A stretch of DNA of 54,868 nt from an uncultured Acidobacteriota bacterium (GCA_903832295.1 CAILAZ010000219.1:1-54868); one strand, 5' to 3'; positions 35,010 through 44,677 are shown, counted from the stretch's first letter. The notes: generated by a model not told the origin, from the letters alone. Translations and numbers: made by a program.

Positions 35010-35055
35010 AGCCCCTTCGCGGCGCTTCCTCCTGCGCGAAGGGGCTCTTTCTTTT
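35010..35055 (+). terminator. Terminator of the trehalase-glycosidase operon
   Basis: A 12-bp perfect stem, AGCCCCTTCGCG (35010-35021) with CGCGAAGGGGCT (35035-35046), and the T-rich tail CTTTCTTTT. Confidence 0.93.
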
Positions 35056-35093
35056 GAGCCACAGTTTGCCAGCACCTTGGCGTCGTAGGAAGA

Positions 35094-35507
35094 TCAAAAG
35101 GCGCTAAGCAGATTGTTGTCCAATTCCGGAGCATTCAGGCGACACAACCGGCAGACCGCTCTGGCCATGTCGTCATAGTGAGCCAGAACCTCGCAAGCAT
35201 CCTCGACCTTGCAGACTGAAAACAGCCAGCGCTCTCGAAAGATGAGGCGGGAAACCATGCCGTTGATCATCAAGCATTCGCGACGAACATCGTCGATCAA
35301 CTTCTTGTACTCTGGATTCTCGGCGAGCTCATCGCGAAGGGAGAACGAGGTAAACGACAGTACGGCGGAGACGTTACTCCGCATTGCGCGCAGCTCCGTC
35401 AGCGTTGTCGGCAGCAGCTCAGAGCTCAACCGTTGCGCCTGAATCGGACGGAGTGCCGCGATCAGGCCTTCGATGGACCGAACTTCCACTGTTCGAATAT
35501 CAATCAT
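35094..35507 (-). CDS. Hypothetical protein, last gene of the RND operon
   Basis: A 137-residue soluble protein of unknown function. Predicted to be largely helical (RSIEGLIAALRPIQAQRLSS, LLPTTLTELRAMRSNVSAVL, YKKLIDDVRRECLMINGMVS), with four Cys in the C-terminal half (LMINGM preceded by REC; FSVCKVEDACEV; AVCRLCRLNAP). A strong GGGGGAGGGA ribosome binding site immediately precedes the ATG at 35507. It begins 33 bases after the membrane-protein gene on the same strand, so it is probably the fifth gene of the efflux operon. The Cys pattern could bind a metal. Confidence 0.65.
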   Translation of the reverse strand: MIDIRTVEVRSIEGLIAALRPIQAQRLSSELLPTTLTELRAMRSNVSAVLSFTSFSLRDELAENPEYKKLIDDVRRECLMINGMVSRLIFRERWLFSVCKVEDACEVLAHYDDMARAVCRLCRLNAPELDNNLLSAF

Positions 35508-35540
35508 TCCCTCCCCCGGGAAAGCACAATGGAAAACACG

Positions 35541-36287
35541 CTAGGTCACTTCCGTAGATGATTCTATCCTCTCAGGGCTAGACTCAAGAGCTCGATGAAG
35601 GCGGCGAAGCTCCTGCAGCGTTGGAACCCTTCGCGGGAGATCAATCCGGAGATAGTACATCAACCAGGTGATCAGGGCGAGCGAGTAGCCCAACATAGAA
35701 ATCACACCAAAAACCCCGGCGGCACTCCGACCGTAAGCCGCAAGCAGGCTTGAGTCGACCATATCGATTGACATGAACAGCAGGAACCCCCAGCCGATCC
35801 CGTATGTCCTCTGCTCCCATGGAATTCCAAGGTACATGGAAAACGCAGCAGTCAACACGAAAGCTCCGCAGAAGGTAATGGATACCGAGCGATTAATCAC
35901 CAACAGGAGGCCTGAGCCATCGATGGAGTGCGCGCCGGGCAGCAGAAATGCAATGGCAGCAGCCATCAGCACCAGACATCCGAGAATTCCCATGAACAAC
36001 GTCACGGTGCGTTTCGGAAGAGTCGAGTACGGCCGGAACACAGCGGCAAACACCTCAGCCAACACCGCAATGAGCAGGAGCAATCCAACCAGCCGAAGGA
36101 TCCAATTCACAGAGAAATATTGCGAGTAATAGTGGCGGGCAACCCAGATCAGCGCGCTGGTCTTTACGGAATTGAAAGCAATGTAGGCCGTAAACGCTGG
36201 TTGCCTGCGGCACCCCCCACGCCAGAGGATCACGAACAGCAGGACCCACTGCAACATGGCGTTGACTATCCAAACGGAACCCATCAT
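35541..36287 (-). CDS. Seven-helix membrane protein of unknown function
   Basis: A 248-residue integral membrane protein with about seven hydrophobic segments (NAMLQWVLLFVILW, LRLVGLLLLIAVLAEVFAAV, LFMGILGCLVLMAAAIAFLL, FCGAFVLTAAFSMYLGI, WGFLLFMSIDMVDSSLLAA, FGVISMLGYSLALITWLMYY) and a charged cytoplasmic tail (RRVPTLQELRRLHRALESSP). No family is recognised. It starts 22 bases after the outer-membrane factor stop, in the same direction. It could sense the compound exported or modify the membrane. Confidence 0.7.
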   Translation of the reverse strand: MMGSVWIVNAMLQWVLLFVILWRGGCRRQPAFTAYIAFNSVKTSALIWVARHYYSQYFSVNWILRLVGLLLLIAVLAEVFAAVFRPYSTLPKRTVTLFMGILGCLVLMAAAIAFLLPGAHSIDGSGLLLVINRSVSITFCGAFVLTAAFSMYLGIPWEQRTYGIGWGFLLFMSIDMVDSSLLAAYGRSAAGVFGVISMLGYSLALITWLMYYLRIDLPRRVPTLQELRRLHRALESSPERIESSTEVT

Positions 36288-36309
36288 CGGCGATCGTGCT
36301 CTTGTGCAA

Positions 36310-37815
36310 TCAGGGCTGCACTGCCTGAACGATCGAAGGATGAACCTTCTGGGGGACTAAATCGCTCGCGTCCCATCCGCCTCCGAGCGCCTTCACAAGG
36401 TAAACAGAATTGACCATCCTCTGGCCAAGCAATTGCACCGCGAGCCTCTCGCTCGCCAGCAGAGTGCTCTGTGCCGTAATTACATCCAGATATGTGGTGA
36501 CTCCTCCCACATAGCGATTGTTGGCAATTGCCAGTTCGCGGCGGGCATCTTCCACCGCCGCCGCCTGTGTAGTCGCGGCCTGCGTCAGCGCCTGCAGGTT
36601 GCTGATCCCGTCCTCCACTTGCTGGAATGCAGTCAAAACTGACTCCCGGTAATTTGCCACAGAGGCGTCATAGGCAGAGCGCGCAGCCGCAAGGTTCGCG
36701 CGATTGCGCCCTCCCTGAAAGATCGGCTGCAATGCATCTGCACCCAACGACCAGAACAAGCTCGGTGCGCTCACTACGGAGCTGATGTCGCGGCTCAGGA
36801 GTCCACTGGTACCACCCAGCGTGATGTGCGGATAAAATGCTGCCTGAGCAACTCCCACCTGTGCATTCTGGTATGCAATTTGACGCTCTGCGGAAGCAAT
36901 ATCCGGGCGACGCTCCAGCACATCGGAAGGCACGCCAATAGGCAACGCGGGGGCCTCCGCCTTCAGTGGTGCCGAAGCAACCGCGAAGTTCGGAGCTGGT
37001 TGGCCAAGGAGCACAGCGATGGCGTGCTCAAACTGCGCCCGTGACTGCCGCACCAGGGCAAGCTGCGTCAAGGTCGCATCCAGCAGCGCCGCCTGTTGCG
37101 CAACCTCCAACCCGCTGGCAATGCCACCATCGTGGCGGCGATTTACCAGGTCCAACCCTTTGCGCTCGTAGCCCACTGATTCTTCCACCACAAGAAATTC
37201 AGCGTCCAACTCGCGCAGGCTGAAGTAGTCAGCGGCAAGCTCGGCTGTGAGCACGAGCTGAGCATTCTGCACATCGGCAGCCGTTGATTGCAGCGAAGCA
37301 TTTGCTGCTTCGACGTTTTGCCTTACCCGGCCAAAGATATCAGCCTCGTAGTTGACGGAGAACGGAACGGAATACACGTTCTGTGTATAAGCAGAAACCG
37401 GCGGTGCCGCGCCGTTCAGCGGCCGATTGGCTCCGCCGCGCTGACGGATGAGACTGGGGTCCGCAGAAACTTGCGGGAATAGTCCCGACGTAGCCACGCG
37501 GGCAAGCGAGCGCGCCTGTTCCAGGTGATCTCGCGAAGCCAACAACGACTGATTAGCCCTTAGGAGCTGTTCCTCATAAGCATCAAGGGCCGGGTCGTGG
37601 AATACCTTCCACCACGCGCCCTTCGGAATGGCATCCTTGGGTGCAGCAATTTCCCAAGGTGGCTGTCCCTTCCAGGCAGTCGGCATGGCTACAGAGGGCG
37701 CAGTCGCGGTGGGTCGCTGGTATCGTGGGCCTACCGCGCATCCTGCCATCAGCCCGACTAACACAGCGGCCCCGGCGCACAAAGTACGCGCGCTGCAACT
37801 TGCCGGCCGCCTCAC
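36310..37815 (-). CDS. RND efflux outer-membrane factor, NodT family lipoprotein
   Basis: A 501-residue TolC-like outer-membrane channel of the NodT family. A signal peptide ends in a lipobox (VLVGLMAGC), so the protein is a lipoprotein. Duplicated OEP domains have the usual long helices (ALDAYEEQLLRANQSLLASR, DVQNAQLVLTAELAADYFSL, ERKGLDLVNRRHDGGIASGL, GVPSDVLERRPDIASAERQI). The PDIA-AERQ motif is a hallmark of RND channels. The start overlaps the stop of the fusion-protein gene by four bases, and the pump forms a tripartite complex spanning both membranes. Confidence 0.94.
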   Translation of the reverse strand: MRRPASCSARTLCAGAAVLVGLMAGCAVGPRYQRPTATAPSVAMPTAWKGQPPWEIAAPKDAIPKGAWWKVFHDPALDAYEEQLLRANQSLLASRDHLEQARSLARVATSGLFPQVSADPSLIRQRGGANRPLNGAAPPVSAYTQNVYSVPFSVNYEADIFGRVRQNVEAANASLQSTAADVQNAQLVLTAELAADYFSLRELDAEFLVVEESVGYERKGLDLVNRRHDGGIASGLEVAQQAALLDATLTQLALVRQSRAQFEHAIAVLLGQPAPNFAVASAPLKAEAPALPIGVPSDVLERRPDIASAERQIAYQNAQVGVAQAAFYPHITLGGTSGLLSRDISSVVSAPSLFWSLGADALQPIFQGGRNRANLAAARSAYDASVANYRESVLTAFQQVEDGISNLQALTQAATTQAAAVEDARRELAIANNRYVGGVTTYLDVITAQSTLLASERLAVQLLGQRMVNSVYLVKALGGGWDASDLVPQKVHPSIVQAVQP

Positions 37816-39152
37816 GATGCGCTCCCCTTTTGAGCGCCGGCCTTGGGCGGCTCCTGTTGCTGGCCCTGCGAGGGCTGCGCAATGTTCACCTGCTGCCCAC
37901 TTTCCAGAGAGTCAGAGGGATTGATGATCACCTGGTCGCCGACCGTGAGACCTCCGAGAACTTCCAGCGTTGAGCCGTAATCGCGGCCAATGTTCAGCGG
38001 TCGCAATTCCACCTTCCCGCCTGCGCCCACAACGGCGATGCGGGCTCCTTCTGAGCGGAATAGCATGGCATTGACCGGCACAGTCAGCTTCTGCACATTG
38101 ACTCCGACGGCGAAGTGCACCTGCCCAAACGAGCCCGGCAATAAGCGTCCGTCCTTGTTGGCCACATCCACCTCGACCAGAAGCGTGCGGGTTGCGGGAT
38201 CAATCGATTCCGCCGTACGGGCTACCACGCCCAAGAACTTCTCTCCCGGAAACTCCTGTAGTGTCACCGTGACCTTGCCGCCAATCTTGATGTATGGTGC
38301 ATACGCCTGGGGCACGCTGGTATAAACGCGCAGCGTATCCACCTGTGCCATGTCGAACAACTCTTTGCCCCCGGAACCGGCGTTAATCAGCGCACCGGGA
38401 TCAACATTTCGGCGGGTAATCACGCCGGAGAACGGCGCGTACACATTCTTGAATGACTCAAGCTGTTCCAGCCGTCGCACGTTGGCGTCAGCCGCCACCA
38501 GGTTTGCCTTGCTCTGCTGATAGCCGCTGGTCTGCTGATCCGCTTCCTGCGCGGAGACAGAGTCGGTCTTTCTCAAATTCTCCCAGCGCTCGGCACTGAC
38601 CTTCGCCAGTTCCATTTGCGAAAGGATCTGTTGCCGCGCGGCACGGCCCTGATTTAGCTCCTGATCCACTTCCGGCGTGTCTATCTGAGCCAACAACTCG
38701 CCCTGTTTTACGCGGCTTCCAATGTCTTTGTACCAGCGCACAAGGTACCCATTGGTCCGCGCGAAGATCGGTGACTCTTTGAATGCCAGCAGCGAGCCAG
38801 GGAGCACCAATTCCTCATCGGGTTTCTCCGCTACCGGATGCACGACCGCCACGGTCGGCACCGCGCTCTTCTCCGTCTCCTTGGCAAGAGCACGGTTATG
38901 GGTGGACCGTTGCAGGAGCGTGAAGCCGCCGGCCAGCAGCAGCACCAGTATCGCCACCCCCACCAGAGCCATGGCCTTACGCGGCGGAGCTGGAGGAAGC
39001 TCGGGCGGACGTTCTATCCCGACGTGCTGGTGCTTGGAATGCTGCTGAATCTGCTCGATCTCCAGATCGCGTTCGGCCTGCGTGGAGTGATGCTCCGCGT
39101 CGCGTGCCGGTTTGTTCTCGTTCTCTGCGTTCATGCTCGACTCCGAATTCAT
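37812..39152 (-). CDS. RND efflux membrane fusion protein (HlyD/MdtA-like)
   Basis: A 446-residue periplasmic adaptor. The N-terminus is a charged tail of ~60 residues ending before a single membrane helix (MALVGVAILVLLLAGGFTL). The lipoyl/barrel-sandwich (AFKESPIFARTNGYLVRWYK, RVKQGELLAQIDTPEVDQEL), helical hairpin (LAKVSAERWENLRK) and beta-barrel (PYIKIGGKVTVTLQEFPGEK) follow in order. The first ATG (39152) has a poor ribosome site; an ATG 18 bases inside, with GGAG six bases before it, is an alternative start. It is 6 bases after the permease stop and overlaps the outer-membrane factor. Confidence 0.92.
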   Translation of the reverse strand: MNSESSMNAENENKPARDAEHHSTQAERDLEIEQIQQHSKHQHVGIERPPELPPAPPRKAMALVGVAILVLLLAGGFTLLQRSTHNRALAKETEKSAVPTVAVVHPVAEKPDEELVLPGSLLAFKESPIFARTNGYLVRWYKDIGSRVKQGELLAQIDTPEVDQELNQGRAARQQILSQMELAKVSAERWENLRKTDSVSAQEADQQTSGYQQSKANLVAADANVRRLEQLESFKNVYAPFSGVITRRNVDPGALINAGSGGKELFDMAQVDTLRVYTSVPQAYAPYIKIGGKVTVTLQEFPGEKFLGVVARTAESIDPATRTLLVEVDVANKDGRLLPGSFGQVHFAVGVNVQKLTVPVNAMLFRSEGARIAVVGAGGKVELRPLNIGRDYGSTLEVLGGLTVGDQVIINPSDSLESGQQVNIAQPSQGQQQEPPKAGAQKGSAS

Positions 39153-39158
39153 CTCAGG

Positions 39159-42100
39159 TTACGCCTGCTCAAGGCGAGCCCGCCGGGCTTCCAGCCGGCT
39201 GTGGAAGATTGCAAATACGCTTGGCACAAAGAACAAAGTGGCCACGGTGGCGAACAGCAATCCGCCAATCACCGCGCGCCCCAGCGGGGCATTCTGCTCA
39301 CCGCCTTCGCCAAGTCCTAGTGCCATGGGAACCATGCCAATGATCATGGCCAGCGCTGTCATCAGCACTGGGCGCATCCTGGTATAGCCCGCTGCAATGG
39401 CGGCGGGAACGGCTGCCATGCCCTCCTCCATCTGCTCGCGGGCAAAACTCACCATCAAAATTGAATTCGCCGTGGCGACACCCATGCACATCACTGACCC
39501 GGTGAGCGAAGGCACGCTCAGCGTTGTCCGCGTTAGAAGCAGGAACCAGCAGATGCCAGCCAGCGCACCCGGCAGGGCAGAGATGATGATGAACGGATCG
39601 AGCCATGACTGAAAGTTCACTACGATCAACAAATAGACCAATACAATCGCGCCCAGCAGACCAACTCCTAGCCCCAGGAATGACGAGCGCATGGTGCTGA
39701 CCTGACCACGCAACACAATCTGCGTTCCTCTCGGCAACTGACTATGGCGGGTTTCTTGCAGAATCTTATCCACCGCCGCGGCCACACCGCCCAGGTCCCG
39801 ATCCTGAGTACTTGCGTACACATCAATCACTGGTTGTACAGCATAGTGATTCACCACAGCGGGGCGTGAAACTGGATGCACCTGCGCCAGATTGCCGAGC
39901 AACTGCGCGCCTTGAGGGGAACTCACTGGAACAGCCATGAGGTCCCCAAGGCTGGTGATGCGGTATTGCGGCGACTGCACGGCGACGTTATACGTGACGC
40001 CATTCTTTGGATTAAGCCAGAAGTTCGGTGCGGTCTGGAAGCTGCCGCTCAGCGGAATCAGCACGCTTTGCGCAACGTCGCGCGCGCTCAACCCAACCTG
40101 CGTGATGCGCGTGCGGTCAAGCTCAAGGTGCAGTGTGGGCGCGGAAAGCAACTGCTGCACATGAACGTCGGCGGTGCCGGGCACATGGCGCATCTTGTTC
40201 GCAATCCGCTGCGCAATGTCATAGTTGCTGCGCATGTCGTTGCCCACCACCTGCACGTCGATGGGAGCAGGGAGCCCGAAGTTCAGAATCTGGGTCACGA
40301 TGTCCGCCGGTTGAAAGAAAAATTCCACGCCGGGAAACCGTTGAGGCAGCACCTCGCGCAAATGACGGATGTGATCTGCGGTGGGATGATGGTGCTCGGG
40401 ATCGAGCGAAATCAATATCTCCGCGTCGCTGCTCCCCACTGTTCCTGCCGAACTGTACGACTGATTGATGCCTGAGTTCGGCAGCCCGATGTTGTCTAGA
40501 ATTGTCTGAATCTCGCCGCCCGGAATCTGCCGATGAAGTTCAGCCTCCACTTCGTCGCAGAGCCGTGCGGTCTCCTCCACTCTCAGGCCAGGGCGGGCTC
40601 GCACATGCAACCGGAGAAGCCCTGCATCCACCTGAGGAAAGAAGTCTTCCCCCAGCACCGTGATAATTCCCAGCGAGAGCAAGCAGAACAGAAGGAAGAA
40701 GCCCACGAAGACGCCGCGGTGTTCCAGTGTAGTCTCCAGCAGAGACTGATAGGAGTGACGGAAGTTCTCGAATCGGCGCTCAAAGCCCGCTTGAAATCTG
40801 CCCATGAAGGTCTTTGGCCCACCCGCTCTGTGCTCGTGGCCACGCATGATGTACATCACCAGCGTCGGAATAAGGGTTCGCGAAAGCAGGTAACTGGCCA
40901 GCATTGCGAAGCTCACGGCCTCTGCCAGGGGCACAAAAAGGAAACGCGCAACGCCGGTCAGGAAGAACATGGGAACAAACACGATGCAGATGCAGAGCGT
41001 AGAGACAAATGCGGGCACTGCAATCTGCTGCGCGCCGTCAAGAATCGCCTGCTTCATTTCCTTGCCCATGGCGAGGTTTCGTTCGATGTTCTCAATCTCG
41101 ACCGTGGCGTCATCTACAAGGATGCCTACGGCCAGGGCCAGTCCTCCGAGCGTCATGATATTCAGCGTCTCGCCAATTGCAGCCAGCGCCAGAATCGAAC
41201 AAAAGATGGAGAGCGGAATCGAAATCAGAATGACGATTGTGGGGCGCCAGTCGCCAAGAAACAGGAGAATCATCACTGCGGTCAGCAGAGCAGCCGTCAA
41301 TCCCTCATGCAGTACCCCTTGGATAGATGCCCGCACAAACAACGACTGGTCAAAGAGTGCGCTGATCTTCAGGTCCGGAGGAAGCGACTGCGCGGCGAGG
41401 GGAACAATCCCCTTAATCCCCTCGACAATTTGCAATGTAGAAGCTTTGCCGTTCTTGTAGATCGACATCAGCGCGCCGCGGTTGCCGTCCTGGCGGACAA
41501 TGTTGGTTTGCGGCGCAAAGCCATCTCGAATGTGCGCCACATCGCGCATGTAGAGTGTGCTTCCATTGCTGGTCTTTACCGGCAGATCGTTGAGATCCGA
41601 GATCGTCTGCGGCGTTCCGTTCATCTCCACGTTGTACTCAAGCGGTCCCAGTTTCGCTGTTCCGGTCGGGAGAATCAGGTTCTGCGCATTCACCGCGTTA
41701 ACAATGTCAACCGGCGACAATTTGTAAGACTGCAATTTTGGGAGATCGAGATCAACTTGTATCTGCCTGATCTTGCCGCCGTACGGGTAAGGCGTCGCCG
41801 CTCCCTGTACGGTAGTCAGCGAGTTGCGCAGGAAGTTCTGGCCAAGATCAAACAACGTCTGCTCGGGAAGAGTCTTGCTGCTCAACCCGAGTTGAATAAT
41901 CGGAGTAGTAGAAGCGCTGTAGGAAATAACGAGAGGAGGGGTCGTGCCCGGCGGAGCCTGCCGCACGGCAGTCTGCGAGATGGCCGTAACCTGTGCAATC
42001 GCGGTCTGAATGCTCGTCCCAGGACGGAAGTAGATCTTGATGATTCCAAGACCGCTCACCGACTGCGACTCCATGTGCTCGACGTTATTAACCGTCGTCG

Positions 42101-42314
42101 TGATTCCACGTTCGGAACCGGAGACAATGCGGTCCGCCATCTCCTGCGGCGACAGCCCAGTGTAGAACCAGACAACGGATACCACCGGAATATCGATCTC
42201 CGGAAAGATATCGACCGGCATCTGGTAAACCGTGATCGGCGTCAACAGAAGGATGAGCAGGGCCATCACGACAAATGTGTAGGGACGCCTTAGGGCTAAC
42301 GCAACAATCCACAT
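39159..42314 (-). CDS. RND efflux permease
   Basis: A 1051-residue inner-membrane pump of the resistance-nodulation-division superfamily, driven by the proton gradient. Twelve membrane helices and two large periplasmic loops are visible. The start MWIVALALRRPYTFVVMALL is typical. The essential charged helix 4 motif is GILVDDATVEIENIER at ~396-411, with the adjacent Asp pair. Helix repeats AALLTAVMILLFLGDWRPTI and TALAMIIGMVPMALGLGEGG follow. It starts the efflux operon, divergent from a TetR gene, so its substrate likely controls its expression. The substrate is unknown. Confidence 0.94.
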   Translation of the reverse strand: MWIVALALRRPYTFVVMALLILLLTPITVYQMPVDIFPEIDIPVVSVVWFYTGLSPQEMADRIVSGSERGITTTVNNVEHMESQSVSGLGIIKIYFRPGTSIQTAIAQVTAISQTAVRQAPPGTTPPLVISYSASTTPIIQLGLSSKTLPEQTLFDLGQNFLRNSLTTVQGAATPYPYGGKIRQIQVDLDLPKLQSYKLSPVDIVNAVNAQNLILPTGTAKLGPLEYNVEMNGTPQTISDLNDLPVKTSNGSTLYMRDVAHIRDGFAPQTNIVRQDGNRGALMSIYKNGKASTLQIVEGIKGIVPLAAQSLPPDLKISALFDQSLFVRASIQGVLHEGLTAALLTAVMILLFLGDWRPTIVILISIPLSIFCSILALAAIGETLNIMTLGGLALAVGILVDDATVEIENIERNLAMGKEMKQAILDGAQQIAVPAFVSTLCICIVFVPMFFLTGVARFLFVPLAEAVSFAMLASYLLSRTLIPTLVMYIMRGHEHRAGGPKTFMGRFQAGFERRFENFRHSYQSLLETTLEHRGVFVGFFLLFCLLSLGIITVLGEDFFPQVDAGLLRLHVRARPGLRVEETARLCDEVEAELHRQIPGGEIQTILDNIGLPNSGINQSYSSAGTVGSSDAEILISLDPEHHHPTADHIRHLREVLPQRFPGVEFFFQPADIVTQILNFGLPAPIDVQVVGNDMRSNYDIAQRIANKMRHVPGTADVHVQQLLSAPTLHLELDRTRITQVGLSARDVAQSVLIPLSGSFQTAPNFWLNPKNGVTYNVAVQSPQYRITSLGDLMAVPVSSPQGAQLLGNLAQVHPVSRPAVVNHYAVQPVIDVYASTQDRDLGGVAAAVDKILQETRHSQLPRGTQIVLRGQVSTMRSSFLGLGVGLLGAIVLVYLLIVVNFQSWLDPFIIISALPGALAGICWFLLLTRTTLSVPSLTGSVMCMGVATANSILMVSFAREQMEEGMAAVPAAIAAGYTRMRPVLMTALAMIIGMVPMALGLGEGGEQNAPLGRAVIGGLLFATVATLFFVPSVFAIFHSRLEARRARLEQA

Positions 42315-42364
42315 GGATAGGAGTCACTCCAGAGTTCCAGCACGCAAATCTCTGTAATCAGATT

Positions 42365-42396
42365 CGATACTGTGCGTATTGGATCGATACTTTCAA
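42365..42396 (-). promoter_or_regulatory. RND operon promoter with candidate TetR operator
   Basis: On the minus strand TTGAAA (complement of 42391-42396) and CAGTAT (complement of 42367-42372) form plausible -35 and -10 boxes with an 18-base spacer. An inverted repeat CGATAC-TGTGC-GTATTG (42365-42381, one G-T-type mismatch) and a direct CGATACT repeat (42365-42371, 42385-42391) sit inside it, where a TetR dimer would block transcription. Confidence 0.55.
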
Positions 42397-42429
42397 AACA
42401 CACCCACGTTTGCATGCTAGCATCGTCGG

Positions 42430-43098
42430 ATGGCCGGAAGGGTAAAAAATGGTTACGACAACAATGGCGACAAGCGCCCGCCGGGACGTCCTCGGAGCGA
42501 GCAGGCGCGCCGGGCAATCCTGAGCAGCACTCTCGCCTTCCTCGAGAAGAAAGAACACGGGTTTGGCGATCTCACGATTGAGAGCGTGGCCCAGGGAGCC
42601 GGTGTAGGCAAAGCAACCGTCTATCGCTGGTGGCCCACCAAGGCGGCCCTGGTTGCGGATGCATTCGCCGGCAGCGTAACCCAGAAGTTGCATTTCCCGG
42701 ATACCGGTGCAATCACCACTGATATGAGTCAGCAGATGCGCCAACTCGTAAAGATCCTCCGCAGCCGCCGTGGCAATGTAGTCTCGGCAATTCTTGCGGG
42801 AGGACAGAGCGATCCCACTCTCATTGCCGCGTTCCGGGATCGCTTTCTGAAGCCGCGCCGTGCCGAAGCGTACGCCACCCTGCGTCGCGGGATAAGCCGC
42901 GGGGAATTGCCCGCCGATCAGAACCTCGATCTGCTTCTGGATGCACTGTACGGCCCGATCTATATGCGTTTCCTAATTCAGCATGACAGCCTGACGCCCG
43001 GTTTCGTCGATGCACTCTGCGACCTTGTGCTCGGAGGAGCCGTGCAGCGTGAACTCCTTGCCGACCGGAAAGCGGCGCGGGCCGTTCCCTCGGAGTGA
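42430..43098 (+). CDS. TetR-family transcriptional regulator
   Basis: A 222-residue one-component repressor. After a basic N-tail (KRPPGRPRSEQARRAI), the helix-turn-helix is GDLTIESVAQGAGVGKATVY continuing RWWPTKAALVADAF (~45-80). The C-terminal ~140 residues are helices of a ligand-binding domain of the TetR_C type (VVSAILAGGQSDPTLIAAFR, LDLLLDALYGPIYMRFLIQH). The gene is divergent from the RND operon, 115 bases between starts, and probably represses it until the ligand binds. It is separated from fabF by a bidirectional terminator. Confidence 0.92.
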   Translation: MAGRVKNGYDNNGDKRPPGRPRSEQARRAILSSTLAFLEKKEHGFGDLTIESVAQGAGVGKATVYRWWPTKAALVADAFAGSVTQKLHFPDTGAITTDMSQQMRQLVKILRSRRGNVVSAILAGGQSDPTLIAAFRDRFLKPRRAEAYATLRRGISRGELPADQNLDLLLDALYGPIYMRFLIQHDSLTPGFVDALCDLVLGGAVQRELLADRKAARAVPSE

Positions 43099-43113
43099 AA
43101 CTGCCGCACACGG

Positions 43114-43139
43114 AAGAACCCCGCCGAAGCGGGGTTCTT
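43114..43139. terminator. Bidirectional terminator between TetR gene and fabF
   Basis: An 11-bp perfect stem, AAGAACCCCGC (43114-43124) and GCGGGGTTCTT (43129-43139), with a CGAA loop, between two convergent genes. Confidence 0.9.
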
Positions 43140-43158
43140 CATAAGCCTTCCGGCCAAG

Positions 43159-44397
43159 TTACTCGCTCCAGCGTTTGAAAACCAGCGAGCCATTCGTCCC
43201 GCCGAAGCCGAACGAGTTGGAGAGTGCATAGTCCATCTGAGCTTTGCGCGCATGGTTTGGAACAAAGTCCATGCCGAGAGTCTGCTCATCCTGATTTTCC
43301 AGGTTAATCGTCGGCGGAAGGATCTGATCCCGCAAGGCAAGCACCGTAATCCCAGCCTCTAGTCCACCAGCCCCGCCCAACAAGTGCCCGGTCATCGACT
43401 TGGTGGAGCTCACCGCTACCTTATGCTCCCCAAACAGATTGCGGACCGCGGCAGCTTCCAACCCATCTCCGACCGGCGTTGAAGTGCCATGGGCGTTCAC
43501 GTAGCCGATGTCGCTAGGCTGGATTTTCGCATCGCGAATTGCATTGCGCATCACGCGGAAGCCGCCCTCGCCTTCAGGGGCGGGAGATGTAATGTGATAG
43601 GCGTCGCCGCCCATGCCGTAACCAACAATCTCCGCAAGAATATTCGCGCCGCGCGCCTTGGCAAACTCCAACTCTTCGAGAACCAAAATGCCGGAACCCT
43701 CGCCGACAACAAATCCATCGCGGTCGCGGTCCCAGGGACGGCTGGCACGCTCGGGTTCGTCGTTACGCGTGGAGAGGGCGCGCATCGCAGCGAATCCGCC
43801 AACACCCATCGGCGTGATGGCCGCCTCGGCGCCACCGGCGATCATTACGTCGGCATCGCCGCGCTGAATGATCTTGAAGCTGTCGCCAACGGCGTGTGCG
43901 CTGGTGGTGCAGGCCGTAGCGCTCGCCATGTTCGGACCCTTCACGCCAAAGCGGATGCTGACGTGACCGGCAGCGAGATTGACGATTGTGGCAGGAATGA
44001 AGAAGGGGGAAATCTTTCGCGGCCCGCCTTCCATCAGTGCAGTATGCTCGCGCTCGATGATGTCAAAGCCGCCGATACCCGAGCCAATGTAAACCCCGAT
44101 GCTCTCAGAGTTTTCTGGAGTCACCTTCAGGCCGGACATCTCCATCGCCTCCGTGGCAGCAGCCAGCGCGAAGTGAATGAAGCGGCCCATCTTCTTGATC
44201 TCTTTTTTTTCTATGAACTTCAGCGGATCGAAGTTCTTGACCTCGGCCGCGATCCTGCAAGCGAACTGGGTTGCGTCAAAACCAGTGATTGGGGAGATGC
44301 CGCTCTTGCCCGCCAGGAGATTTGACCAGACTTCCTCCGCGGTGAGACCAACGCCGCAAACTAACCCAAGGCCAGTGACAACGACTCGGCGGCTCAA
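43159..44397 (-). CDS. fabF: 3-oxoacyl-ACP synthase II
   Basis: A 412-residue condensing enzyme that elongates fatty acyl chains on ACP with malonyl-ACP. The catalytic triad is visible: Cys163 ([12 protein letters not shown]), His303 ([14 protein letters not shown]) and His338 ([13 protein letters not shown], Lys333). The start is [17 protein letters not shown], the family opening. The C-terminal [13 protein letters not shown] holds the conserved Phe gatekeeper region. It begins two bases after the stop of the adjacent acpP gene, so substrate carrier and enzyme are co-expressed. Confidence 0.97.
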   Translation of the reverse strand: MSRRVVVTGLGLVCGVGLTAEEVWSNLLAGKSGISPITGFDATQFACRIAAEVKNFDPLKFIEKKEIKKMGRFIHFALAAATEAMEMSGLKVTPENSESIGVYIGSGIGGFDIIEREHTALMEGGPRKISPFFIPATIVNLAAGHVSIRFGVKGPNMASATACTTSAHAVGDSFKIIQRGDADVMIAGGAEAAITPMGVGGFAAMRALSTRNDEPERASRPWDRDRDGFVVGEGSGILVLEELEFAKARGANILAEIVGYGMGGDAYHITSPAPEGEGGFRVMRNAIRDAKIQPSDIGYVNAHGTSTPVGDGLEAAAVRNLFGEHKVAVSSTKSMTGHLLGGAGGLEAGITVLALRDQILPPTINLENQDEQTLGMDFVPNHARKAQMDYALSNSFGFGGTNGSLVFKRWSE

Positions 44398-44399
44398 GC

Positions 44400-44645
44400 T
44401 TACTTCCCGCCTTTCGAGTGTGAAGTGACGTAGTCGATCGCATCCTTGACGGTCTTGATCTTCTCTGCGTCCTCGTCGGGAATCTCAACGTCGAAGGCTT
44501 CTTCGAAGGCCATCACGAGTTCAACAATATCCAGCGAATCCGCTCCCAGGTCGTCCTGGAAAGAAGCGCTGGCAGTGACCTCAGCTTCATCCACCCCAAG
44601 CTGCTCCACGATGATCTGTTTGACTTTCTCTTCTGCGGAAGCCAT
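44400..44645 (-). CDS. acpP: Acyl carrier protein (first copy, next to fabF)
   Basis: An 81-residue carrier of fatty acid intermediates through 4'-phosphopantetheine on Ser37 in [20 protein letters not shown]. The strongly acidic helices are typical. Compared with the other copy it has Gln30, Val (VEIPDEDA) and the C-terminus [12 protein letters not shown]. It is 2 bases upstream of fabF and 106 bases downstream of the second copy, with a hairpin between (44678-44697). Confidence 0.96.
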   Translation of the reverse strand: MASAEEKVKQIIVEQLGVDEAEVTASASFQDDLGADSLDIVELVMAFEEAFDVEIPDEDAEKIKTVKDAIDYVTSHSKGGK

Positions 44646-44677
44646 TGAATTCTCCTTTTGAAGTAAACACGGCGTAC

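Noticed and set aside
40533-42293. Long plus-strand reading frame opposite the RND permease
   Set aside because: It is rich in His, Gln and Arg, has no domain, and mirrors a clear permease gene.
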